Source of the DNA: an uncultured Collinsella sp.
Lineage (GTDB): Bacteria > Actinomycetota > Coriobacteriia > Coriobacteriales > Coriobacteriaceae
Assembly: GCA_900540945.1 (NCBI GenBank)
Contig: UQHQ01000010.1
Location: 1 to 50,716 of the forward strand
Length of the DNA stretch: 50,716 nucleotides
Direction of reading: 5' to 3'
The notes beneath the pieces were generated by a model. The model ran no database searches, had not been told where the DNA came from, and saw nothing but the letters and a program-made list of their open reading frames with translations. The position numbers were made by a program, and so were the translations under genes. Of this stretch, positions 42,606 to 49,711 are shown in pieces (the stretch's first letter is position 1; the number at the start of each line of letters is the position of its first letter).

Positions 42606-43484
42606 CTAGCGCTCAACGAACTCTTGGATTTCCGCGAGCAGGCGCTTTGCCTCCTGACGACCCTGGATATACAGGTCCAAAAGCTTTGCCGAATCGTGCT
42701 CGACATGGCCGACCTCGACCGGCTTTTGCGGAGCGACGACCAATGCACGGCCCTCGCGCTCATACTTCCACAGGTGCATGCGCTGGATGTTGTAACGGTC
42801 GTGGCGCGTCTCGATAGCCTCGAGCAGGTAGGGGTAGTCGGCATAGCGGGCGCGCGCGGCAGGCATAAACTCGTAGGGCTTTTTCTCGTACGAGCGGTCC
42901 TGCGTGACAATGACAACCGCGCGATCGAAGCCCGCCTCCTCCAGCACGTGCTCGATGGGGATCGAATCGGCTACGCCACCGTCGACGTATTTGTGCCCGT
43001 CAATCTCGACCGGCGGCGTCACCAGCGGCAGCGACGTCGATGCGCGCACGGCGTCGAGATCGAGCACGGCGCTTTTGACCGGGAGGTACGTGGCGGTTCC
43101 AAACAGCATGTCCGTCGCGACGGCGTACATCTCGATGGGGCTCGCGTCGAACGTCTCGTTGTCAAAGGGATCCAGGCGGTCCTGGACATCATTGAAGATA
43201 AAGTCGTAGCCCACGATGGAACCCGTGGACGCAAATGATGCAACGCCCATGAAACGGTTGTCGTTGCAGAAAGCCAGGTTGATGCGGTTGGCACGGCCGA
43301 TCTGGTGCGACTTGTAGTTCACGCCGTTGAGGGCGCCGGCCGATACACCATATACCGCCGGAATCTCGACGCCGGCCTCCATGAGGACGTCGAGCACGCC
43401 CGCGGTAAACTGCCCGCGAAAACTACCGCCCTCCAGGACGAGCGCGACCTTGCCGGCGTTCTTTGCCTTATCTTCTGCAGTCAT
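42606..43484 (-). CDS. Patatin-like phospholipase family protein
   Basis: This 292-residue protein has the patatin catalytic dyad: oxyanion loop GGSFRG (19-24), nucleophile Ser48 in GVSAG and Asp168 in DGG. No signal peptide is visible, so it is cytosolic or membrane-associated. It resembles the YjjU subfamily, with a C-terminal extension rich in basic residues. It probably hydrolyses lipid acyl esters; the substrate is unknown. The start follows CAGGAGGTCAAC. Confidence 0.9.
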   Translation of the reverse strand: MTAEDKAKNAGKVALVLEGGSFRGQFTAGVLDVLMEAGVEIPAVYGVSAGALNGVNYKSHQIGRANRINLAFCNDNRFMGVASFASTGSIVGYDFIFNDVQDRLDPFDNETFDASPIEMYAVATDMLFGTATYLPVKSAVLDLDAVRASTSLPLVTPPVEIDGHKYVDGGVADSIPIEHVLEEAGFDRAVVIVTQDRSYEKKPYEFMPAARARYADYPYLLEAIETRHDRYNIQRMHLWKYEREGRALVVAPQKPVEVGHVEHDSAKLLDLYIQGRQEAKRLLAEIQEFVER

Positions 43485-43908
43485 GTTGACCTCCTGCTGT
43501 TTTGTTTTGGCCTTCTTCTACCCAGTTTTGAGATGGAGAGCGCACAGGTTTTGGAGTTGAGGAGGACGGGGCGGTCAAGCCAACCCCAGAGTATGAGTTG
43601 CCGCCGGGAAAGCGCATCCCACCCTGCGCCACCGGGGCTTTTTCTTTACGCTCGCGCCCTGCATAAAGTTCGATTCTCCGCGGTGCGGGGGATCCGTTGA
43701 TGTGGCGCATGGCCAGCTGAAATTCGATAAACATCGCATCCGTTTTGAGTCGGAAGTTTGCGCGGAGAATCCGCGTATTTGCTTCGCAGATCCGCACCGG
43801 CTTCGGCCGCCTGCCGGCGTCCTCGCCCGCGGGCTAAAAACGCTTACGCGTTTTCTTTACGCCCGCGCCCTGCATAGAGTTCGATTCTCCGCGGTATCTG
43901 TAAGTAAT
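43485..43908. other. Non-coding region between the lipase gene and ssrA
   Basis: No gene is supported. It holds two 46-base direct repeats that end in a copy of the tmRNA 3' arm (43639-43684 and 43850-43895). GC-rich short inverted repeats between them (AAAACGCTTACGCGTTTT-like) resemble those in the tRNA-Glu relic at 23935-24105. Confidence 0.6.
43639..43895 (+). repeat. Direct repeat pair carrying inverted copies of the ssrA 3' arm
   Basis: Copies at 43639-43684 and 43850-43895 match at about 42 of 46 positions (TTTCTTTACGC..GCGCCCTGCATA.AGTTCGATTCTCCGCGGT). The AGTTCGATTCTCCGCG part equals the T-arm and acceptor end of the tmRNA at 43951, but on the opposite strand. Confidence 0.8.
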
Positions 43909-43941
43909 AAAAAAGCAGGTAGGTGTGTTTACCTACCTGCT
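43909..43941 (-). terminator. Intrinsic terminator of ssrA
   Basis: An 11-bp perfect stem AGCAGGTAGGT/ACCTACCTGCT, 6-nt loop, followed on the minus strand by TTTTTTATTAC. Confidence 0.92.
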
Positions 43942-43950
43942 TGTAACTAT

Positions 43951-44314
43951 TGGTGGAGGCGCGGAGAATCGAACTCCGGTCCACGAAAGCCCCCTGATCG
44001 GCATCTCCAAGCTCAGTCGCTGGTTTAGTCTCGGACGCTTTGCGCGCAGCGACACGCTCGCGGCATCCCAACCGGTTCGGTCTTAGCCCGCGCCATACCG
44101 ATTACGTGCGCAGGAGCATTCCCCTAAAATGACGTCGCGCCGGTGTCGGGGAAATCACCGGGTTGACGCGCCGCTATAAACTAAGCAGCGAGAGCCATAG
44201 GCTCAAAAGAAGAGTTGTTGTCAATTCAATTTGACGGTACCCCTGTTTAACGAGGCGAGGAGACCTCGGCTTGCTTCCTCTCTCAGAGCTATCGTGTCGA
44301 AACCAGTCGCCCCC
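43951..44314 (-). ncRNA. ssrA: tmRNA
   Basis: This RNA is about 364 bases long. The tRNA-like ends pair (5' GGGGGCG with 3' CGCCTCC, then ACCA), with GACTGG at the 5' end and T-arm GGAGTTCGATTCTCC. The internal reading frame encodes the tag DNNSSFEPMALAA followed by TAG; the ending ALAA is the standard degradation signal. It rescues stalled ribosomes. The exact resume codon is inferred from the frame. The smpB gene is not in the window. Confidence 0.95.
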
Positions 44315-44553
44315 GAATGTTGGGAAAGTCTGGATGGTATCGGGCCTGCAAACACCCGATAACCGTCGACTTTTCAAGGAACATGCGGGGTGAACCCCGC
44401 TCGTGGATAGCTATCTTACCACGTTCTAAAGGCAGACAGCCGCTCTATGCACGAGCTGTGAAGACCCCAATGTGCGCTGCACTTCGCACTTTTGCTACCG
44501 ATCTCGTCACGTATATTTTCGCCAAGCACAATCGACCCGTCGAAAGGACCGTT

Positions 44554-44988
44554 ATGGATACCAAGCAGCAAATCGTCAATGCCCTCGCAGGTCTGGGCTC
44601 AACCATTACCGAAGCTATGGATGTGATCGAGGGCTTTGTTCCCTGCGGACATCCCGCCCTCACGGTATCGAACGCACTCGTCGCGCTGGACGCTGACGAT
44701 GATGCGGCTCTCGCCCAGCAGCTTGAGACCGTCGAGGGCTTTATCGACCACGTGAGTGAGAACCGCGGCGTGGCCGCCTACCACGGCATCGAGGTCGAGC
44801 TCGCGGGTCCCAAAGCCGATCTGTTCGCAGCAATCCGCGAGGTAGGCGCCCTTATGCAGACCGCAGGCGTCAAGAACACCCAGGTCAACGAGTGGGTCTA
44901 CCGCAGTCTGGCAGCACTCGACAGCTCAGACGAAAAGGCAGCCGAGCAGCTCACCGAAGCCCCTGCCATCAAAGCTGCACTTGCCTAA
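44554..44988 (+). CDS. Small helical protein of unknown function
   Basis: This 144-residue acidic soluble protein consists mainly of helices (ITEAMDVIEGFVP; ALAQQLETVEGFIDHV; ADLFAAIREVGALMQTAG). I recognise no domain. The start at 44554 follows GAAAGGACCGTT; the longer upstream frame overlaps the ssrA promoter area and is not credible. It converges with the P-type ATPase and shares its terminator. Confidence 0.7.
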   Translation: MDTKQQIVNALAGLGSTITEAMDVIEGFVPCGHPALTVSNALVALDADDDAALAQQLETVEGFIDHVSENRGVAAYHGIEVELAGPKADLFAAIREVGALMQTAGVKNTQVNEWVYRSLAALDSSDEKAAEQLTEAPAIKAALA

Positions 44989-45033
44989 AAAGGCCTGCAC
45001 CCTGGCGGCTGCGGTACCGCCCGGGTGCAGGCC
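44987..45033 (-). terminator. Terminator of the P-type ATPase, shared with the converging gene
   Basis: GGCCTGCACCC (44992-45002) pairs perfectly with GGGTGCAGGCC (45023-45033), followed on the minus strand by TTTTTAGGC. Confidence 0.85.
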
Positions 45034-45052
45034 ATAAGCTCAATCGAAAACC

Positions 45053-47128
45053 CTAACGCAGATACGCTTTCGCGTTGTCCAAGCTGTACGCAATCGTCGA
45101 GCCGTTGTGCAACAGCGACGACGTCTGCGGGGTAATCGCGCCGGTAATACCCAGTGCCAAGAGCGCTGAGTTGGTGAGCATCACCTTAGAGTAGGAGCTC
45201 GTCAGACGATCAACGAGGCCCTGGCTCATGCGGCGCAGGCGCACGATCGCAGCGAGATCCGTATCGGTCAGGATGATATCGGCAACCTCCTTGGCGATGT
45301 CGCTTCCGCCGCCCATGGCCAGACCCACATCGGCCAAACCGAGCGCTGGCGAATCGTTGACGCCGTCGCCCACCATGGCAACGTGGCGCCCCTCGCTCTT
45401 AATGCGCTCCACATAGGCGTACTTGTCCTCGGGCAGCAGCTCGGCCTTAAACTCGTCGACCCCCGCCTCTCGCGCAATGCGCTCGGCTGTGCGTTCCGAA
45501 TCGCCCGTGAGCATAACGACATGCTTGACGCCCAGCGCATGCAGGTCGGCGATAGCCTCACGGACCCCGGGCTTGAGCGGATCCTCGATACCGAGCACGC
45601 CGACGACCTTGCCATCGACCGCCAGATACAGCGGCGACAGGCCCTGCATCTTGAGGTCGATTTGCTCCTTGATGTCGGACTCAAGCTGCGCACCCTCGTC
45701 CTCAAATACAAAGTGTGCGGAACCGATGATGGCGCGACGCCCTTCAATGGACGAAGCGATGCCGTGCGCCACGATGTACTCGACGGCGGCATGGCGCTCG
45801 CGGTGCTCGAGCTCGCGCTCGCGTGCCGCATTGACCACGGCGCGTGCCACCGGATGCGGGAAATGCTCCTCCAAGCAAGCGGAAAGGCGCAGAATCTCGT
45901 CCTCGCTCCAGCCATCGGTGGTGAGCACGCAGGCAAGACGCGGCTGCGCCTCGGTGAGCGTGCCGGTCTTATCAAACACGATGGTATCGGCCTTGGCAAA
46001 CGACTCAAAGTACTTCGCGCCCTTGACCATGACGCCCATCTTGGCGGCATCGCTCATAGCGGTCATGACGGCAACGGAACCCGTGAGCTTGAGTGCGCAC
46101 GAGTAGTCGACCATCAACGCCGCCGAGGTCTTGATGAGGCTGCGCGTGGTGAGCGCGACCAGACCCGCAAGCAGGAAGTTCCACGGGACGATCTTGTTGG
46201 CGAGGTCCTCCATGTGCGACTGACCCTCGGACTTGAGCGAGTCGGCCGTCTGCACGAGCGAGACGATCGAGCGGAGCTTGGTCTGAGCCGTATTGGCGCG
46301 CACACGCACCAAGATGCTGCCGTCTTCCACGACGGTGCCGGCGAACACGTCGTCGCCTGCGCTGCGCTCGACGGCAAGCGGCTCGCCGGTCAGGGTCGCC
46401 TGGTTGACCATGGCGCTCCCCTGTTCGACCACACCGTCAATGCAGATGGACATGCCGGTGCGCACGGCGACCAAGTCGCCGGGCTCAAGCTCGGTGGCGG
46501 CAACGCTCACCTCAGTGTCGCCGACCACTTTTTGTGCCTTATCAGGCACGTCGAGCAGCGAGTTGATGAGCTCGTTTTCGCTCATGGCGCGTGTGTAGTC
46601 CTCGAGCAGCTCGCCCACGTTGAGCAGGAACATCGTCTGACCCGCGGTGTCGACGTCGCGCTTGACGAACGAGATGCCGATGGCCGAGGCGTCGAGCACG
46701 GGGACGGTCAGGCGCGGTTGTGCGAGCTCGTGGAGAGCGGCGCGCAAAAATGCCATGTAACCGGCCACGACAAACACCGCACGCAGAGGCGTAGGCAGGA
46801 ACCAGCGGCGCGCGTAGTGGGCGCCGATAAGTGTGGCAAGATCCATGACGAGCTTGTGCTTGCGCGGCTCAAGCTGCATCACGTAACCCGTCTTTGCGTC
46901 GGCAATGGCCTGGGCATCGAGCGCACCCAGGGCGTCGAGTACGCCCGCACGACACTGCTCGTCATATTCGAGCGCCATCTGGCCAATACGGCCATAAACG
47001 CGTACCTTGTGCACGCCGTCGATATCGCCGCTGAGCTTAAGAAGTGCATCGAGATCGCTCTCTGGCACAGGACCCGCCAATTGAAGACGGGTCCTGCCGG
47101 GGATCTCGCTAATAATCGAGAATCTCAT
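45053..47128 (-). CDS. P1B-type metal-transporting ATPase, unusual metal site
   Basis: This 691-residue P-type ATPase has an N-terminal HMA-like fold (1-70, EIPGRTRLQL) without CxxC, a TLTGEP actuator loop, the phosphorylation motif FDKTGTLT (Asp386), HP in HFPHPVARAV and GDGVNDSPAL. Between helices, where P1B pumps carry CPC or SPC, it reads DYSCALKL (near 341), so proline is missing and metal choice cannot be read off. It follows the DUF6110 gene by 18 bases, and both share the operator at 47476. Iron or manganese export is possible from context, not proven. Confidence 0.88.
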   Translation of the reverse strand: MRFSIISEIPGRTRLQLAGPVPESDLDALLKLSGDIDGVHKVRVYGRIGQMALEYDEQCRAGVLDALGALDAQAIADAKTGYVMQLEPRKHKLVMDLATLIGAHYARRWFLPTPLRAVFVVAGYMAFLRAALHELAQPRLTVPVLDASAIGISFVKRDVDTAGQTMFLLNVGELLEDYTRAMSENELINSLLDVPDKAQKVVGDTEVSVAATELEPGDLVAVRTGMSICIDGVVEQGSAMVNQATLTGEPLAVERSAGDDVFAGTVVEDGSILVRVRANTAQTKLRSIVSLVQTADSLKSEGQSHMEDLANKIVPWNFLLAGLVALTTRSLIKTSAALMVDYSCALKLTGSVAVMTAMSDAAKMGVMVKGAKYFESFAKADTIVFDKTGTLTEAQPRLACVLTTDGWSEDEILRLSACLEEHFPHPVARAVVNAARERELEHRERHAAVEYIVAHGIASSIEGRRAIIGSAHFVFEDEGAQLESDIKEQIDLKMQGLSPLYLAVDGKVVGVLGIEDPLKPGVREAIADLHALGVKHVVMLTGDSERTAERIAREAGVDEFKAELLPEDKYAYVERIKSEGRHVAMVGDGVNDSPALGLADVGLAMGGGSDIAKEVADIILTDTDLAAIVRLRRMSQGLVDRLTSSYSKVMLTNSALLALGITGAITPQTSSLLHNGSTIAYSLDNAKAYLR

Positions 47129-47146
47129 AGTTTGTGCCTGGGAGCG

Positions 47147-47392
47147 TTACTCGGCTGCCTCATCAGCAGCGGCCTCGCTCTGGGTGATGTAGGCAGCCTC
47201 GGCAACCATGTCATCGACACTGGCCTTGGCCTGCTCGACCATGTCCTGGTAGCAGTTCTTGACGCGCATGCCGCACGCGATGCCCTGCACGCAGGCATTC
47301 TTTACCGGAGCGCTGGTAAGCAGCTTGATGCCAGCCGTACCAAGCAGAAAACCGCCACCGACAAGCAGAGTGTTGAACGTGGACTTCTTCAT
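47147..47392 (-). CDS. DUF6110-family small membrane-associated protein
   Basis: This 81-residue protein has one N-terminal hydrophobic segment (LLVGGGFLLGTAGIKLLTS, 9-27) followed by NACVQGIACGMRVKNCYQDMVEQA and an acidic tail. The glycine-rich anchor and the CxxGxACGxRVK pattern with three cysteines fit DUF6110, found in gut anaerobes next to P-type ATPases and ferrous iron genes (from memory of family context). The start at 47392 follows GGGAGAAACATC. It is the first gene of the operon and may act as a metal-handling partner of the pump. Confidence 0.75.
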   Translation of the reverse strand: MKKSTFNTLLVGGGFLLGTAGIKLLTSAPVKNACVQGIACGMRVKNCYQDMVEQAKASVDDMVAEAAYITQSEAAADEAAE

Positions 47393-47475
47393 GATGTTTC
47401 TCCCTTTTCCGCAACAACTGCGGCACGGTGCCTTAGCACCCGAGTAAACAAGTTTGCTCGAGCACACTTTTGGAA

Positions 47476-47507
47476 AATAGTTTAGTTTATCTAACTATTG
47501 AGGTCAA
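47476..47507 (-). promoter_or_regulatory. Promoter with metal-regulator-like operator for DUF6110/ATPase
   Basis: On the minus strand TTGACC (47502-47507), a 17-base spacer and TAAACT (47479-47484) form a promoter. The inverted repeat AATAGTT-N10-AACTATT (47476-47499) covers spacer and -10. Read on the minus strand it contains AATAGTTAGA, the half-site that also forms the perfect palindrome at 695-716. Confidence 0.7.
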
Positions 47508-47629
47508 CAAAGGTTAACTTTTTGGAAATCTTAAGATGCGGAGCAGCGGGCTTCTGGCGATCCGCCCGCCGCGATGTACATCTCCAGCATCCAAGAAAGG
47601 CTCTCCCCCGGCCCAACGAATCAAGGTCT

Positions 47630-47795
47630 AATACTTTTCCGCGAAGTGAACGAGCAAAATTGGACCCCCGAAGCATCCGCATTTTTTCGCAGCAAAACCG
47701 CAGGAAGCACTCGACAAAACCGCAGGAAACCGAGCCAGAAAAGTGTTGATGTTTCAGAGATCCAAAATAGGTCGTTCACTTCGCGGAAAAGTATT
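47630..47795. repeat. 166-bp element with 24-bp perfect terminal inverted repeats
   Basis: Arms at 47630-47653 and 47772-47795 (AATACTTTTCCGCGAAGTGA, then ACGA, and its complement) are perfectly inverted. Inside are two direct copies of CAAAACCGCAGGAA at 22-base spacing (47693 and 47715). The layout resembles a miniature inverted-repeat transposable element; no target duplication is obvious. Confidence 0.75.
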
Positions 47796-47820
47796 CACCT
47801 TCGTTTTCAATATCCATAAA

Positions 47821-47849
47821 GAATGAGGGCGCCAACGGCGTCCTCATTC
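47821..47849 (-). terminator. Hairpin, possible terminator
   Basis: GAATGAGGACGC pairs with GCGCCCTCATTC with one mismatch and a short loop; TTTAT follows on the minus strand. It is of the kind expected at the end of a transcript from gatB. Confidence 0.5.
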
Positions 47850-47895
47850 ACCAAATTCCATCCAGCCCGCCTGACCCGAACGGCCGATTCGTCAC

Positions 47896-48031
47896 GGAAC
47901 CGAGGGGCCGGGCGCAGGGCCTTGCCTCTCAATGAGTTCCGCACGAACAGGAGGCGCCAGTGGCGCCTCCGTCGTGAGTCAGGACTGTCCGAAATTGAGA
48001 GGCAAGGCCCTGCGCCCGGCCCCTCGGTTCC
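47896..48031 (-). repeat. Structured hairpin element, copy B
   Basis: Outer arms of 38 bases (47896-47933 and 47994-48031, starting GGAACCGAGGGGCCGGGC) pair perfectly. Read on the minus strand the 60-base interior gives TCGGACAGTCCTGACTC, an inner hairpin GGAGGCGCC-ACT-GGCGCCTCC, and TCGTGCGGAACTC, matching copy A at 33392. It begins 3 bases after the gatB stop and is oriented like copy A relative to the gene upstream of it. Confidence 0.85.
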
Positions 48032-48034
48032 CGT

Positions 48035-49711
48035 TTACGAGAGCGACGTTCTCAGCAACTCGTTGAAGAGCTTCGGGTTGCCCTTGCCGCGGCTCGCCTT
48101 CATGCACTGGCCCACCAAAAAGCCGATGACCTTCTGGTTGCCGTCACGATACTGCTGCGCCTGATCGGCACAGTTTGCCAGCACCTCGTCCACGATCGGC
48201 TGCAGCGCGCCAGCATCGCTCACCTGACGCATGCCGCGCTCGTCGACGATCTTGTTGGGATCATCGCCAGTCTGGGCCATGGCCTCAAAGACCTCGTAAG
48301 CCTGGTTGGAGCTGATGGCATCGGTCGCCAGCAGCTTGGCAAGAGCCGCCACTTGAGCCGGCGCGATACCGGACTCGGCCAGCGAGACGCCCGCGCCCTT
48401 AAGGTAGGCGATCATCTCGTTGACCAGCAGGTTTGCGACCGTCTGGGCCTCCTTGCCAGCCATACCGGCAGCGGCGGCCTCAAAGAACTCGGCAAACTCC
48501 GGGTCGCCGGCAATCTGCTCGGCGTCGGCCGTCTTAATGCCAAAGTCGGTCTCAAAACGGGCGCGCTTGGCATCGGGCAGCTCGGGAATCTCGCCACGGC
48601 AGCGGTCGATGAACTCGTCGTCCAGATCGAACGGCGCCAGATCGGGGTCGGGGAACAGACGATAGTCGTCGGCCGTCTCCTTCACACGCATGACCACGGT
48701 GCGCTTGCGGCTGGGCTCCCAGTGACGGGTCTCCTGGTAGATAATGCCGCCCTCCTCGAGCACCTCGGCCTGGCGGCAGATCTCGTAGGCAAGGCCGTCA
48801 TGCAGACTCTTAAACGAGTTGAGGTTCTTGAGCTCGGTCTTGGTGCCCAGCTTGGTCTCGCCGCGGCGGCGCAGCGACACATTGCCGTCGCAACGCATGG
48901 AGCCCTTCTCCATGGAGCAGTCGGAGATGCCCAGTGTCACAAAGATGCGACGGAGCTTCTCCATAAACAGGCGAGCCTCCTCGGGCGTGCGCAGATCGGG
49001 CTCGGTGACGAGCTCAATCAGCGGCGTGCCGCAGCGGTTGTAGTCGACGAGCGACTCGGCCGCGGCGGTAATGCGGCCCTCGGCGCCGCCCACATGGACC
49101 ATCTTGGCGGCGTCCTCCTCCATATGGATGCGCAGGATGCGGATGGGCACCGTGTAGGAACCGTCCTCGCGACGCTCGGGCATCTGCAGGTTGGACGCGT
49201 CGTAGCTGGCCAGGTGACCGGCGCGCTGGTTACCCTCGCGCATGGTCGACGTCATGGACGTGGACAGGCCCTCGGCGTTGGCCGAGGCGCTCGCCAGGCT
49301 CTGGGCCTCGGCCTCGCCAAACGCGCAGTCGGGGCGCTCGGCGGCACCGCGACCGGTCACGTCCAGATCCAGGTGACCGTACATGGCAAAGGCGACCGGA
49401 CCCTGCGTAGTCTGGAAGTTCTTGGCCATATCGGGATAGAAGTAGTGCTTGCGGTAGAACATCGAGTGGCGCTGGATCTCGCAGTTGGTGGCGAGACCGG
49501 CCTTGACGATGCTCTCGATGGCGCGCTTGTTGGGCACCGGCAGGGCGCCGGGCAGGCCCAGGCACACCGGGCACACGTTGGCGTTGGGCTCGTCATCGTG
49601 GCTGAGCTTGCAGTTGCAGAACATCTTGGTGTCGAGTGCGGTGAGCTCGGTGTGGATCTCCAGGCCGATCACGGCCTCCCAATCCTGCAGGACCTCGGAA
49701 AACTCCTTCAT
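48035..49711 (-). CDS. gatB: Asp/Glu-tRNA amidotransferase subunit B with insertion
   Basis: This 558-residue subunit of GatCAB converts misacylated Glu-tRNA(Gln) or Asp-tRNA(Asn) to the amidated form. It binds tRNA and activates the acid with ATP. The start EAVIGLEIHTEL, zinc cysteines CNC..CPVC, RIHMEEDAAK and the C-terminal YqeY-like tail are present. The family is usually near 475 residues. About 60 extra residues lie between GHLDLDV (113-119) and IRILRIHMEED (190-200), rich in Ala, Ser and Glu. The start overlaps the gatA stop (TAATG). Confidence 0.95.
   Translation of the reverse strand: MKEFSEVLQDWEAVIGLEIHTELTALDTKMFCNCKLSHDDEPNANVCPVCLGLPGALPVPNKRAIESIVKAGLATNCEIQRHSMFYRKHYFYPDMAKNFQTTQGPVAFAMYGHLDLDVTGRGAAERPDCAFGEAEAQSLASASANAEGLSTSMTSTMREGNQRAGHLASYDASNLQMPERREDGSYTVPIRILRIHMEEDAAKMVHVGGAEGRITAAAESLVDYNRCGTPLIELVTEPDLRTPEEARLFMEKLRRIFVTLGISDCSMEKGSMRCDGNVSLRRRGETKLGTKTELKNLNSFKSLHDGLAYEICRQAEVLEEGGIIYQETRHWEPSRKRTVVMRVKETADDYRLFPDPDLAPFDLDDEFIDRCRGEIPELPDAKRARFETDFGIKTADAEQIAGDPEFAEFFEAAAAGMAGKEAQTVANLLVNEMIAYLKGAGVSLAESGIAPAQVAALAKLLATDAISSNQAYEVFEAMAQTGDDPNKIVDERGMRQVSDAGALQPIVDEVLANCADQAQQYRDGNQKVIGFLVGQCMKASRGKGNPKLFNELLRTSLS

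Larger units (their letters stand above)
47508..48034. other. Repeat-filled non-coding region between DUF6110 and gatB
   Basis: No gene is credible in about 530 bases. It contains three separate inverted-repeat structures: 47630-47795, 47821-47849 and 47896-48031. Confidence 0.6.

Noticed and set aside
43468..44071. Open frames containing RRIELYAGR(E/G)RKE near ssrA
   Set aside because: They come from the direct repeats that carry the tmRNA 3' arm; there is no ribosome binding site and no coding signal beyond the repeat.
47498..48164. Short plus-strand frames between DUF6110 and gatB
   Set aside because: They run through perfect inverted repeats and the gatB end, have no start signals and are rich in Arg/Ser; the region is better explained as repeats.
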